A stretch of 64,000 bases of DNA, from NCBI GenBank assembly GCA_036898135.1, contig CM072511.1:31951686-32015685 (forward strand), in the 5' to 3' direction. Within the stretch, counting starts at the first letter, position 1. Each line of letters opens with the position of its first letter. The translations under genes and the position numbers were made by a program. This DNA comes from Oncomelania hupensis (Eukaryota; Mollusca; Gastropoda; Littorinimorpha; Pomatiopsidae). Shown one piece after another: positions 34,633 through 48,490 of the stretch. The notes under the pieces are model-generated. The model saw only the letters and a program-made list of their open reading frames with translations, was not told the origin of the DNA and made no database searches.

Positions 34633-35564
34633 ATTTTGAAAAAAAAAGTGATACAGTTTGTAACAAGTTTATCTCGCAACGCAGGCGTTAAAATAAGAAA
34701 ACACAGAAAACGATGTCGGGGTCACACATATTAAAACGAGATAGAAATAGATAATGAATTAACGTTTAATCTTTAGTCTTTTATGAATGAATCTTTAATT
34801 TATACAGCCCAGTCTTTTAAGTTTGAATTTTCGTTTGTAGACTTTAAACTGAATTATACAACAAAGATGCACTAACCCAAGAGCCGAGAATAGTTCTGGG
34901 ACGTTACGCTACAGCAGGCACACATACACATAGTACTTGTAAACTGAAGTGCGGGGAGAAGAAAACAAATACAGAAGACCCTGTGCTTTTACTTCTTGCC
35001 TATTTGCTGGATGTGGAAGGCTGTAATCGTGCTATAAAAGAAGCATCTGCCCTGTCAGAGCCGACCCCAGTAGGTCGCAAATAAAGGACATGAGACACGA
35101 GGACTACTATCAATGCCTTCCTGCCTTGTTGTCAAGTGATTCTTTTAAAAACCAGTCGTTAGCACACACACAAATTATTTTTCAAACACACACACACCAC
35201 TCATACACACCCACACCCACACACGCACACAGGGGCGCGCGCAAGCGAACATATACGAAGGCGGGTCTGAAAGGCATGAGAAAATACGAACACCCGTTCA
35301 AATTTTTAAAGATGTGCAGGACAAGAAAACGTTTTCTTCAACCTCTTCAAAAATGGTATTGGATGCAGCCTAACATTTAAAAAATACAATTCGATTTTGA
35401 TTTAGGTCTTCTAATAACGACTTGCCTTTACACCATGTACCACATGTCTAAGTGTATTTGTTGTATATGTAGAATTATCTTTAACATGTGGGCGTGTATT
35501 TTGGTTACAGATTGCCGCGTTTTGAGTCTGAGTTAGGAATAAGGCGCTATTAGCATCCTATATT
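34633..35564. other. Non-coding stretch
   Basis: No recognisable gene. Short CA-rich tracts occur near 35163-35230. Confidence 0.4.
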
Positions 35565-35588
35565 ATTCATTCATTCATTCATTCATTC

Positions 35589-35662
<74 letters not shown>
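35520..35662 (+). repeat. (ATTC)n then (ATT)n array after a LINE-like 3' end
   Basis: About five ATTC units and then about 24 ATT units. The preceding bases TTTTGAGTC...AAGGCGCTATTA resemble the TTGAGC...AAAGCGCTATATAA retroposon 3' end, as at 24.0 kb. The array is certain; the retroposon origin is an inference. Confidence 0.75.
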
Positions 35663-35664
<2 letters not shown>

Positions 35665-35745
35665 ATGATATCCCGACCACGTCCTCCACCAATGTTTTCA
35701 TCCTGCCCCATCATCATCACTACCATTGCCTTCACCAGCAATTAA

Positions 35746-35814
35746 CTCCTCCTCCTCCTCCTCCTCCTCCTCCTCCTCATCATCATCATCATCATCATCA
35801 TCGTCGTCGTCGTC
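35746..35814. repeat. (CTC)n-(ATC)n-(GTC)n compound array
   Basis: Successive trinucleotide blocks differing by one base each, in the pattern of point mutation followed by expansion. Confidence 0.9.
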
Positions 35815-37710
35815 ACCATCAATCCTCATCATCCTCGCCACCACCAAATGGCAAAACGCATTAACCCTGATTAAATCTTAATAGTCCGTCTAGAAAGCAA
35901 AAACAATCATGACAGTGGCAATACCCAAACACCAAACATACCGGAAAAAGACATGGCCGCCTCAGCACAAACATTGAGAAATGTAAGAGAAACGGTAGAT
36001 GGTTCGGTTCGATAAGTCATTTCAAACATTAGACCACTGTGTCAAGGGATTCGCTCCTGGCGCATTAGGTGCAAGACTAAACAAACCGGTGAACAGTAGG
36101 GCCCGGAACAGCCACAACACTAAGCCACAAGGCTGTTGTTCCCACTGATATTGACATCGCAGTGGGCACTTTCGCTCACACGATCACAATAACCATTATA
36201 AACGAGAAAGTTTTAGTGCTACAGTTTTATTATACTACTACAACGGTTGAGCACGATTTATGTTAAGACAGAAAATAGGGAGAAAGCCACTGAACGGAAA
36301 CCTTGTTCAAGTAACACAGCATTGTTTGTAACACGATAAAATCCTATAGTATCCAGGGACAGGTATAACAATTTCACTCTGAAACACTGGCAACGTTTTG
36401 CTGAACTCGAGCGCATTGCAGGTTGTGTCAGTATAGTTGTTTGTCGAGTCAAAATTACCGATTGAGGCAAAACAATAAAAGTACATCTAAAAACTTGATG
36501 GCGACAACTACGGCGTAGTTTTGACAGTTACCCGTAAAATGGAACAACAATATGGGACTAATTATACATTAAGAAATAACACAAATAAAATTATATTGCA
36601 AAGAAGCGTCCAAAATCAGCTTCAACAGAAAGGAATTGATTCGCAGGGGAAACATGCAAATGATCTAAGTACTACAAAGAAAATGCGTTAGACCATATGA
36701 CAAGGACTAGGAAACCTATAGAATAGCGCAATTTTAACCCGTGAACAGGGGTTTGTCCCTTCCTCTCACCCCATGAATAATGACAAACACAATGAATGCG
36801 AGAGAACCATCACGCCGAATGTTACTGTAAGCCGTTTTCACACTCAATACTCCGACTGAAGGTTCCCTGACTGACGTGTTCATTTTCACGGCTAACCTTG
36901 CTTTTATGAAACAGCCTGAATAATGCAGAGCCGTTATAAGTATCTTACTTAGTTCATGTCACAAACCCAGGTGACGCAAAGAAACAATACGAAATGGGCA
37001 AAAACACTTTCTTGAATGAGGAGACACAAAGGCCATGTTTGTAAGTCATTTTATATACCTCCCATCTCCTCTATCTAAATCCCCCAACCCTTCTTCCCCT
37101 AGATATCACAGTATTCAGTCCTCTCTTAACCTTTTTGTTTTATTGCTTATAAGACTGTGCTGCTTATCCCATTGCGTGGCTCCATGTGACATGTTAAATG
37201 TGTTCTATTAGCTGTGAGAGCGTACGGTAGTACAGATCGCCTGCCTGGACCCCGAGTAATGATGTAGGGAAAAGCGCGTACTCCAGTATTTAGTATTATC
37301 ATATTCAGCAAGATATTCAAAGTGTACGTTAATGCTCATCGACACAGTACCGAGTTTTAGTGTACAGAAATACCCTGCATGACCAAGAAGGATTAGAAAC
37401 AGGGTTTCAGGTTTCAGAAGTTTTTATTCACGCCTTTCAATTTCCATTGTTCAGCGAATCGATCTTCACGGTAGTCCTGCATCATTTACCAGGTCCATTT
37501 GCAACATGAATACTATCTCATTGCTGGACCACACGCAATGCACGTGAAAGGATTATAAGTTTGCAAAGGGCAAGGTCCACGGCTGCAGGTTATGTATATG
37601 TGGGTCTGTTTTGTTTTGTTCTATCACAGCTAAATAGAGTAGATTACTAATTATTTCAGTTTGGCAGAGTGCAAAATAAGCGATCACAATTACTTAATTA
37701 CTTTTTGTAA
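35815..37710. other. Non-coding stretch
   Basis: About 1.9 kb with no recognisable gene, RNA or repeat. Confidence 0.4.
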
Positions 37711-37764
37711 AGCTAACCCTAATCCTAACTCTAACCCTAATCCTAACGCAGCCCTAACCCTAAC
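37711..37764. repeat. Degenerate interstitial telomere-like CCCTAA repeats
   Basis: About eight hexamers of CTAACC or variants (CTAATC, CTAACT), with one interruption (GCAGC). This is the complement of the TTAGGG telomere repeat common to molluscs and vertebrates. Its small size suggests a repaired break or chance microsatellite and not a fusion site. Confidence 0.7.
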
Positions 37765-37854
37765 GGAACATTGTTTTGACGTTAAAATTACGGGGTCCGT
37801 CAAAAGAAAGTACATAGAGGTTCAAGTCAGAATAACGGCGTTTCTACTTAGCCG

Positions 37855-37930
37855 CATACACACCCACACACACACCCACACACACACACACACACCCACA
37901 CACACACACACCCCACACACACACGCGCAC
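37855..37930. repeat. (CA)n microsatellite
   Basis: About 75 bp of CA with CCC interruptions. Confidence 0.9.
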
Positions 37931-38129
37931 ACATTTAGTTTCACCCATAAAGAAATACTAATATAATTTTCTCTACATCTCTAATATGTGACGCTGTCTA
38001 CTAAATAAGGCTTCTGCAACAAATTTAGCTAAATTCTCTTTTTTATTTTCATTCTTACATAAAAGCAATTTTTTTTTACCTGCGGCTGTGACGTATTACA
38101 CTGTAATATATTTAATATTGGTATGCAAT

Positions 38130-40258
38130 TTCTGCTTCTAATTTGTGACCTCAAAGTGGGCCATCCAATGTCGACAGACTGATTTCCCGTCATGAACCAC
38201 AACTTGCAGCATCTGAGGCCTGTTCCTTTGATTCTGAATCTCGCTACAGAATCTCGGTGCCATTTGTTAGTAACAAAATGTATCTACCTTTCAGCTTCAC
38301 AAAAATTCTTAAAAGAATAAAACAGTATTTATCTGAACTTGAAATTTGTGCGTGCCAGTTTTGTCTGAAACAGGAAATTAATTTGTAATAAAATTCTGAT
38401 ATAACACATACTTCATGGCCAACATTTTTACAAATCCAGACAATACCAAACCCATTTTCACACACAATTTGTTTGATTTTAGAAACCCAGTTCAAATGAC
38501 CTTTTTCGCGTTGTGCAAGCATCATTTCATAGGCTCTTGATTTTGGCAGTTTAAGAACTCTCATCCAGCACTTGACACACTGTTCTTAAGTACAAGGGAT
38601 GCCGGCCTGTTTCATCAAACAGCATTTTGTTGGAGGCATGCAGATAGCCATTTAAAAATATTTTCATAGCAAATGTATGCACTTTTTCTTTCTGAGATCA
38701 ACTTTCCTCCAACCCCCATACCTCCGCCGAATATGTCAAGATGAATTCGATACGCGTGTCAACTATATAGTTTCCAGAATATAACGCGCTCGATACGTTA
38801 ATTTTTCTCAATGATTTAAGGATTTCCTTTACACAATGTCTTGCTTTTCTGCAGACCTCCAACAAAGCCGATGAGACAGTTTTGTCGTGAAAACCATACA
38901 AAAATATTTATAAGAATTTGTTACTTTTAACTCGTCTGCACCAAAGAACCACTTTTCACAGACAGCCAAATGTCCCCATATTCTAAAAACCATGACCTTT
39001 GTTTGTTTAAATTTACAGTTAAATTTAATCTATCAATCTATTCTTTGAGGTTATTTAATTAAGTTTGCAAGCCAAGGACAGTGTCTAATACTTCTCCCAG
39101 AATTTTGTCTGGCTTAAGGTTTAAGGTTGCCTATACTAGCAATAACTTCTAGACTAGAAATGGGATCGTTAACGCCTGTGAGCTATCAAATTCTTGTCAG
39201 AGACCCCCTCGTCATCATCTATGGTCCCTTCAAAGTCGTTAAAAACATGATAAAAGTGATCATACCACTGCTGTGTAGATATGTTTGTATAAATGGCTGA
39301 CATCCTGCTCACGCCAGTCCACTCTCGAAGGTGGGAGGACAACATTCGAGAATGGACTGGTTTGACACTGAGCGAAACAATCAGGGTTGCTGAGGACAGG
39401 GAAAGATGGAGTACGCTGATTAAACAAAAATCTGTGGTGCCCCTACGACCTCCGAGTCACGAGATAGGATAGGATAGGATAGGATAGGATAGGATAGGAT
39501 AGGATACCTGTTCACTGAGTGAATTACTTGTAAACATTTTTTTACGATCGTTTACACAGTTATTTAGCATTTCAAGCCTTGCCAAATCAAATTGTTCTAG
39601 CTTGCATTTAATTAGATGTTCATATGCTTTTCTCTCATTTACGCTTAGTTTCCTGATCTGCTTTCGATTTCTGAAATTGTCTGAGAAGCCTCAACACAGA
39701 TTTCTTAGTAAGTTCACATTCCTGGTCAAACGAGTCGTACTTCGGTTTGTTTGTGGATGATGTCCTAATCATGCATGCTGCAGCGCCATACAGTGCCCTA
39801 GTGAAGGTATCAAGAGACCCTTCCATATCCTCCTCAGCTGACAGAGTGGCTTCTCTTATGGCGTAAAAAAAAACTTCTGAGAATAATTCATTTTCAAAAG
39901 ATTTCTTGTAATCTTCACACCATACTATACGTTCACTATTGGTATCACCATTTTCTGTTCGATCAAGGTCCTTAACAAAGTTTTTCCAGCAAAATTCTAC
40001 TGGTAGGTGCCATGAATCGAGGTGATTACGTACAAAAAGGCTACAGCTCTCAGCCGAGAACAAATCCTTAGACATGATAAAAGACATAATAAAATGACAG
40101 TCAACCATACTGCTACCATTGGGCGATACAAAGGTAAAATTTCCCTTCCTTTGCCCGTTGCAACGGCCGTTCAAAATGATACAATTAAACATGAAACATA
40201 AGCTTAAAAGATACCTACCAAATGTGTTAATAATTCTATCATTAGAATGTCTAGACAA
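38130..40258 (-). mobile_element. Decayed non-LTR retrotransposon: endonuclease C-terminus, linker and RT C-terminus
   Basis: A LINE relic reads leftward. The 40.2-39.64 kb part encodes the C-terminal half of an APE-type endonuclease (NTFGRYLLSLC, CIILNGRC, FTFVSPNGSS) and a linker. After a frameshift near 39.64 kb the linker continues (VNERKAYEHLIKCKLEQ) to 39.52 kb. An unrelated RT-family copy interrupts it at 39313-39506, and it resumes with TQQWYDHFYHVFNDF near 39.26 kb. The RT catalytic core is deleted. The end encodes RT thumb and C-terminal segments (NLTVNLNK, NSYKYF, ILTYSAEVWG near 38.72 kb, NGFGIVWICKNVG near 38.43 kb). It is 5'-truncated next to a GA array. The CR1/L2-like clade is uncertain. 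Confidence 0.8.
39313..39506 (+). mobile_element. GGATA-tailed retrotransposon 3' fragment (copy 5), nested
   Basis: A 194-bp + strand insertion in the minus-strand LINE. It encodes the family terminus (NIREWTGLTLSETIR-like) and ends in about nine GGATA units. Flanks CCTGCTCAC (39304-39312) and CCTGTTCAC (39507-39515) form a 9-bp TSD with one mismatch. Its first 17 bases (CCAGTCCACTCTCGAA) are the reverse complement, one mismatch, of TTCGAGAATGGACTGG 30 bases downstream, a tiny 5' inversion. Confidence 0.88.
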
Positions 40259-40261
40259 GAT

Positions 40262-40386
40262 AATCAGAGAGAGAGAGAGAGAGAGATTGTGTGGGTGGGG
40301 GGGGGGGGTGTTTGGGTGTGTGTGTTTGGTTGCGTGCGCGCGCATATGTGTGTTGTGTGAGCTTAAGTGTGAGCGTGCGCGCGCCT
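40262..40386. repeat. (GA)n and GT/GC-rich microsatellite
   Basis: About 13 GA units, a G-run and a GT/GTGCGC tract. It lies at the 5' truncation point of the LINE relic, and extends the LINE open frame fortuitously into H/T/P-rich residues. Confidence 0.85.
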
Positions 40387-41943
40387 GAGCATGCATGTGG
40401 AAGTGCAATAAATCCATCCACATAAAGCACCGAGCGAACCCCAAAATCACTCTCTCATAACAGCGGGTAAAATGGTACGAAACATAACGGGAAGTGTTTA
40501 CTCCTCTGATAAACTGACCAATATTGAGCAAAGTGATCAATTCCTTCACGCAGAATTGTAATTTACTACTAAACACATAGTGCAACACTTCCAGCAATAT
40601 GCAGAGGGTGTTGGTTCACACTGGCTCAAACCTGGAGAGAAATAAAAACTAAAAACTCTCAACGTAAACCGAAAACGATCTTTGCTTCTATACTACTGAT
40701 GGCTGCAATGACCATACAGTAGTGTTATTCACAGCCCCAATAAGGGATATGGAATTAATTTCCACAGACGGAAGCCAAAGCCCACACGTCAACGCAACGC
40801 TATATTGCCCCATTGGTTCATTAGGTACACCAGAGATTGACCCTCTCTAAGTAACATCTGTTTTACATCCCAGCCTCCAACAATTTTATAGTTTCTTTGA
40901 TATTTCCAACCTACATTGTGTGAAGCTGTTTATGTGATATTTGTACTACAAGTTAATGTCCTTTCTGCAGCCTTCTAATTCACTTGGTGCAGGCGTTTAC
41001 ACCACCATAGAGGCGATTGTGCCAAAAAATAAAATAATAAAGTTCGTTAATAAAGCTTTGTTAAGCATAGACCAAGCTTTCTTGCTCGCTAACCTTTACC
41101 AAGCGTTGCCCTTCTTGTAAAAACTTCAAGTGGAGCTTCTTAAAATTGGAAAAAAATAAAATATATCGTCTGCGCAAAACATGTTGGCATTTCGATATCT
41201 CAAAAAACCTGACATTCCCTTAAAAGCAACACATTTACAACAAAAGGTCTTCAAGTGAAAACGTGTTTGTATAAACAAACTCAACTGCACTTCAAAAACG
41301 TAATAACACTTACTGCGATTAACGAACACAAATTACCAGCCAAAAATCTATAATAAAATCTATTGTCTGCTCTAAGAAATGTTGCTATTTCTATCCGTAA
41401 TAATTGAAAACCTTTCCAGCTGTCAAAAGCACAAATTTTAGAACAAAAGCTTTCGGTAAAAGAAAAAAAAAAAAAACACGTAATAACATTTACGAACAAA
41501 ACCCAGCTGCGCGGGTAAAGACAAAAACTTAATAACACCCAAATGAAGATCAAAATTAATTTTACCTATTTTCATTTTGCAATATGCACATTTAATGTCA
41601 TGACTTTATATGAGGTTTACAAAATACCAACACAAAGTACCAACCAAACGCACAGTACACACACCCGCACCACACACACACAAATATAACACACATCCAC
41701 ACACCCACACACATACTTAATGAAAACAGGTTAATATTGGAGGGATAGAACTGAAAGCTTTCTGGAAGTTGTGCGACCTTGACACTGGCCGGTTTACGGC
41801 GGTTCTACTGAGACATCGATCTCTCCCTAGGTTTCTGCTGATACCTCCAAATAGCACGGTAGCTCTTTCCGGAAAACTCTCCTGTCGGCCATTCATTATA
41901 TCCAAAATAGCACCCTATGCCAACGCGTACTTCTCGGATAAAT

Positions 41944-41947
<4 letters not shown>
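40387..41947. other. Non-coding stretch
   Basis: No recognisable gene. CA-rich bits occur at 41650-41712. Two diverged related segments appear to sit near 41160-41290 and 41340-41480 (TATCTCAAAAAACCT versus GTAATAATTGAAAACCT, with matching AAAGC-AC-A-TT-ACAAAA blocks). This suggests an old local duplication. Confidence 0.4.
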
Positions 41948-42013
<66 letters not shown>

Positions 42014-42130
42014 ATCATCATCATCATCATCATCGTCGTCGTCGTCAAACTTCGTCATCGTCGTCGCTTTCGTCATTACCATCGTCGTCATCTTCATCGC
42101 CATTGCTACCGTCATCATCGTCGTCGTCGG
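41948..42130. repeat. (ATC)n then (GTC)n-rich tract
   Basis: About 22 CAT units, a second run of seven, then GTC/ATC mixtures. Simple-sequence DNA. Confidence 0.9.
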
Positions 42131-43433
42131 CTTTTTGTCGGATGGCCACTGCATGATGACTGCCACAATTATTCATATTCGCTGACAGTGAGTGCCTGTA
42201 CACCTATACTTTTCATAGAAAAAGCAACAACCGTTGCTTATCCGATGACGGAAGTAATGCAGAGCTAGAAATTAACAGTTCAAAGCACACACAAACAGGA
42301 AAAAAAAATCAATTTATGGGGTTACACGTAGGCTATCCATGACGTAGGGTGAAGGAGGGGTATGAGAGGAGAGGGGGATTTGTTGTTTAAGTGCTTCATA
42401 ATCAAATTGCATAATTATATTCAGAACTTCAAACACATGTATCGTGCCCATAACGATGAGCCACTAATGACGTCATAGAAAATGCTTTTATTTTATTACT
42501 CCAGTTTTGATGGCAAAGAGGTTGATAGCGCTATACATAAATATATAGATTTTAATACACACACACGCGCCCACGCATACACACACATACTTGTAAGAGT
42601 TTGATAAAGCTGCACCTTTAAAACACAACGGTTGAAGAACAAATTGGATCTACAAACGCCGGAGGCTGATTTGCGACAAAACACTACCCACATTAGCACA
42701 TAACGTAAAACCTCCGAAAACCGGAAGAAGAAAAAAAGAAATAATCCAATAACTGGATGGAGAAGGAAATAGAAAATGAAGAAATGTTAATGTACTTGTA
42801 AGAAAAACCCCAGATCGAAAGGAAGAAAGGGCGTGTGAAACAATAAAGGACAAGAAGATGGCTAAGTGTCCACAATAGCTGAACTCGTATGTTTCAGGAC
42901 TGACAATGAATAGTGTACTTCAATTTCGAGTCTCTCATCATTGTGATTGAAAACATGTTTTGGTAAAGCAGGTGAACTTTACGAATTTGGCACACCCAAT
43001 TTACAGAGGAAACAAACTAGGTCTACGGGCAAAATTCCAAAGTCTCTATTATACAGAAATACAAAGAAAAATTTGGCACCGACCACATTTAAAAAAAAAA
43101 AAGCGCTCGTTTGACAATAACAGCTGATTGGAACATTCATCACAGCAAATATTCCAGTTGGTTCAAACTTCTACTTTTATTTGTTTGCTTTGCAGGATGT
43201 CTTGTCTAGTCACACAAATATAACTTACACACACAGAAACACGCACACACCCCCACTCCCTCTCTCTCTCATGTGCGCGCGAGGCATGCGATTGTTCCAA
43301 TATTCTATAGTTTATGCCACAACCCCCACCCTCACCCCCAGTCTCTGTCTTCCCCTCAAGAAATAAACGAAAGTTTTTCACAGCCCACCATATAAATAAC
43401 AAAAGATAGACTACCAACGTTCATTTTATACAC
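42131..43433. other. Non-coding stretch
   Basis: No recognisable gene. CA-rich tracts at 42556-42590 and 43225-43255. Confidence 0.4.
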
Positions 43434-43504
<71 letters not shown>

Positions 43505-43530
43505 CATAATAATCATAATAATAGTAATAC
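43434..43530. repeat. (AAT)n microsatellite
   Basis: About 23 AAT units followed by AATC variants. Confidence 0.95.
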
Positions 43531-46500
43531 GGTTAATACTATGATACAGTTTTCACAACCCATATCTTCTACAAATATAACCCCGTCTTCCTTCGGGCAA
43601 AGGTCTTCTCACGGAAAATCCTGGAAGAACATGAGGCAGAGGTACAGTACTACACATCTCCACAGTTAATAGCAGAGGGTCGATACCGATGCTGATGACC
43701 CTCTCCACGGCCACTCACGGAACTAGGTCAGTCTCCGCCTAAGGACTGACCTGAGTACTTGCTGGAACCAAAATCAATAACTGGTCCTTCTTTTCCTTCC
43801 ACTAGTCGGCAAAAGAAGTCGTCGCTGCTGTACTGGCTACGATGATCACAGATCCGGAGTGCTAAAAAGGGAGAGGAGACCCGTTCTGCATAAACTAGAG
43901 TCGATGGAGAAGGGAGGGAGTATAAGGGAGGAAGGGAGGAAGGGGCGGCAGGATGGCGTGGTGGATTTCTTTAGTGAAAGTAAAAACCAAATCATTTGAT
44001 CCTTCCATTACTTTTTTTTTTCCTTTTATTTCTTTCTTTTCACAGTAGATATAGGTAGCACGACAGAATATCGTTTTAGCGTTGTTTTGTTGTTGGTTTG
44101 GTTTTTAAAAAAAAGTTTTATCCTGTGTAAACAAAAATCCAAATAGTGAAAATAAAAGAAAATTTTGTTGTAGTTGTAGCTGTCGTCGTCGATGTGCTGA
44201 GAATTTATATAGAGCTTAGAAGGTGTTCTTAAGAATTATTCCGAATAATGAAATCTGCAAAATCATTATCAGTCAAAACAGCAGCAACAACAAACATTCA
44301 TAAAAATAAATGAAGGATCCACCCACTCCCCTACCTCACCCCTCTTTCCTCTCATTTTACGTACAGCTGAAGCTCGACAATTCGACAGAATCATTCAGTT
44401 AATCCCATACGTCATTCACAGTGAAAGAGAATTGCATTTAATTAAGTTGGGAATAACGAATATCTCATCTGGCTTTAGTATGACATCTACGCGCTCTAAT
44501 CGCAGGAGGAATTACTATTGTACAGAATCTCTTCACTTATCCATTTATGCATGATGGTTGACAGAAAATGCAAGACTCAAATTGACCATTTTTCATCAAT
44601 GTTTACCTGTTAATTGCTTCTTATAAAAGTAAAATATAACAACGTAAACAGAATAAGTCCAGAAGAGACAAAATTAATAATGTGAATTAAATAATTGACC
44701 GGATTATCGGAGTCGAACTGAACCTTCTGAAGTGATACTAGAATACCCTTTTAACAAGGTCGCATTACTTTCTGAAGCATCTCTACAAGAGTATAGACAG
44801 CAATAATATACGGCTAACAATCCAAACCAAATGGCTTGGCAAAAATGCAAATACGATGACGACGTTCCAAGAGGATGAATTAATCCTAGATTTCTGGATC
44901 TTGTCATCAGTTGTAACTCGAACAGTCGTAAGCCGAAAGGAAAGAAATAAAGAGGAAGCAGAAAAAGAAAACCAAATTGCAAAAAGCTAGATGTGGATTT
45001 GTTGCGTCAGATAAAGTTTTGTTTTGACTCGGATATTGACGTATTTCAAAATGTCATCACTTTCCAACTAAAGACCTTTGCGACAGAGTAGACTCTAGCA
45101 TAGACATAGATTATGACCTAGGACGGATGGGTTTTACAACTAGTTTGAAACGAGTTATTTAGGGTACAAAATAAAATCGTACTATATTCAAACACATTGC
45201 AGTAATAATAGATTTGACAGTATGTAATGATGTTCTGTATTAAGCCCTTTTCAACTTCGCCGAATCATTGTTTTTGTTTCATCGTTTTGTTTTGTTGTTG
45301 TTGTGCTGTCAACAAACACCATGCATCAGCAAAGAAGAAAAAAGCAAGGCGTTCCATTTTGGTATGACACTGAGAAAGTATTCCTTTAACTAATTGCCCT
45401 TTCTTCATTGTCAAAACATAACAAGTTCATTTTTTATTACTGCTTGGATCAGTTGTTGTCAACGATTTGGTTGCCTGTTTCTTTTACTGAAATGAGCCGA
45501 AACAGAAACGTATCTTTCGTCTAGTCTACGCTCATATAACAATCTCATCCTTTCCTCTTCTTTTTTTTTTTTAAATTATTATTTTTTTTAAATCCCATTT
45601 ACATTCCAAGACTAGTTCGAAGAATATTATTTTTTCCACAACTGACACCATAATGTGCTTAGCTGGTAAGTCCCGCAACCAGTAACACGAGTTAGCTACG
45701 GTAATCGTGCTTACCATCAGTTCAAAGGTGTCGACAGTAATGCCGCTGCGGCATAAAGCTCGTAAATCATCAGAAATTATGCCAAGACGCCAACAAAGCT
45801 GGAACATAGACAAAGAACGGAATTGTAATGTAATCAATTATGCTAGCGACACTGGAATGGACAGACAGATACACACACACACACCCACACACACCTACAC
45901 ACACACACAACCACACACCCAATCGATTTTAACGGAAGTAATCAGCAAATAAAGAAGGATATTGTTAGCACTGGCAGTGAATGGGTCATTTGAATTAATT
46001 AATGAATGTACGATTGTAATGCAATTAAATATTTCCACGTTCAAAGATTTGATCGCAGGTCGTTTTAACAGCTAATAGTGACATCCCTGTAGCCCAATAA
46101 TTCGAATTAAATTAGTGCTCTTTTTATGGTGCATCATAACTGTGTACTGTCTGTTTTAGAATTAGAAACCCAAACTTAGACTGAACAAAATAAATGCACA
46201 CGTCCCTCCGTTTTCCAACGCTCTGTAAGAATGTAAGCCTACACTAATATTACTAATAATTATTTTTCTGATGTTTCTTCCGGATGAACCCTGAATGCGC
46301 TGCTAACAATCCTTTTGAAGAAGACACAGATGCGTGAGGTGGGGGAGGGGAGAATTCATTTCCATCATAACCAACTTCCGGGACTGGAATGTCAGCATCT
46401 CGGCACAGATTGTAAAACACGGGTAAGCACAAAAGCGAAAGAACAGACAGCGGGAGATGGACAAAGCTAACATATCTGAAAGGAGATAATGACGAACCTC

Positions 46501-48419
46501 CGGACGTTTCGACCGAATCTGAAATTCAATCAGAAGATTTTTTCCCCAAGTAAAACAAACTCAAAGTCTTCATCTATTTTCGGGAAAGAAAGTTATGACT
46601 TCTATATAATCCATCATAATTATAATATAGACAGCTAGTTTAAAACATCTTTTATTTCACAGTAAGATGGTTCAAAACTGCATTTTTTAAAACCAACGTG
46701 AATGACAGGCTGCACCAGTGCACGAGCTATTCGACCAGTAGATGGCCTCGACTAACAGATTCATCCTTGCTACAATTCGGTCGACATCAGGTGTGACTAA
46801 GGCAGTAAACATGTCTGAACTCTACCCGATCCTGCATAAAAAAAAGGTCCATACATAATCTTGTCAGTCTGTTTGTTTGCAGAAGGGGGAAGGTGTGTGT
46901 GAGTGGTGAATTCGATTTCTACAAACAGCTGTGAGATTGATAACGAGAAAATGATTTACAACGGGGGAGAAAAATGCAGAGGCCCGGGGATGCACGCAGC
47001 TTGACCGTCTTCAAAGGGTCTGGGTCATGGCTGCCATGAAAAATACTCTGACCAGTAAGTAGAAGGAAAATGCAAACTGTGTGCCTTTGTGCTATCCTGT
47101 TGCATAGCTTTAAGGAAGCGTTCGATACGCGGTCTGCTTTAGCAAAACAACCAGAAAAATTAACAGGGAATTCAACTGAAGAATGCTTGGATGTCAGCAG
47201 ACTATGAGTCTGATCTTCTTTGACATTCTTTTATTGTTAATGCCGTCCGCCACCCCCCACTGACTACAGTTATTTATGACACAGACATGCGCTTTCTTAA
47301 CCGATGCTTACTGCATACAAACGCTTCCAGGACAGAACTATTTACAGAAGAGAGCAAACAATGAAGGAAATCCTCGAGGTTTCTTCTCCTCCTGGCTACT
47401 TTTCACAAGGTCAGATCAGCAAAACCATGACTACTCCCGGCCTGCAAACATTAGTTCCTAATTACGGATGCGTTAAGAAGAAAAACTGTATCGATTCTTT
47501 ATGACTATGGTGAGAGGAATCGGGATTTAGGCATCTTACGAAACCGAGAAGATTTTCAAACTAAAATCCTGCATCCTACAAATGTAGGTTATGATTGTGC
47601 ATGCATGCGCTTCTACAAACTTAAGCAGTTGCGAGGCGCTGGAATTTTGCGACATTATATTTACTTACGATGAAAGTATAAGAGATTCTGGAAGAGGGAA
47701 TAATCGCGAATTATTTCGGTCCGATTATCCGCTCGGTTACATCCAACAGGGGTTTGTAAGATCTGGCTTTCCCCGACAGCTTTACCTGCCGACACCGGTA
47801 GTCTGGGCACTGATTCAAAACCCATGTGGTTCGCTTCGGGCGTGGGAAAGCGGCTCTGCTATGCGAGATGCAGAGTGCTGAGGGGTAAGAAGAAAATATA
47901 TACATACTAACGTTGAAGAGGCACAAAATCGGTTAATGCTCCGAATGATGGAATGGGAGAGAAGCGTGCTGCATCCAACAGGAGGAGAAGGCTCAAGTGT
48001 TCTACCTGAAAAACTCGTTTTTTTTTCTGCCTCAATCTAATCTGTTTGAAGCCAAGTAATTGCGGCAGGTACGAGGTCGTCTTCATCAGGATAAATAGCT
48101 AGCAAAAGCACGCTGATTTTCCTCTCGAGCGTTTTAAACAAAAGAGGGAAAAGCCCAAGGCATTTAGGTTATAATTCTTGTCATCTGAAGTAGATGGCGC
48201 AATTAGTACTTTACAAAACGTGCGGTGGCCTCCCACTGCGAGTCAGTCAGATTGTTTGGAATTATTTACGTGCTAATAGGACACACGAAAAGGTAATAAC
48301 TCTTCACGGAACCAAAATCTGAACATTTGAAATAATGCAAATGTTTACGCTATATGCCTGAAGACACACATTTTCTTAACAAGTAACTTTTTACAGCGGC
48401 AATTATATGCGATAAACAA

Positions 48420-48420
<1 letters not shown>
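43531..48420. other. 4.9-kb non-coding stretch
   Basis: No recognisable exon, RNA gene or transposon on either strand. A CA array lies at 45870-45915. This is one of the longest stretches without a visible repeat, so it is where a missed regulatory region or exon would most likely sit. Confidence 0.4.

Positions 48421-48490
<70 letters not shown>

Noticed and set aside
39635..40597. 320-codon minus-strand frame as one intact gene
   Set aside because: Only the part from about 40258 onward has LINE homology. The upstream residues come from GA/GT repeats and unique DNA.
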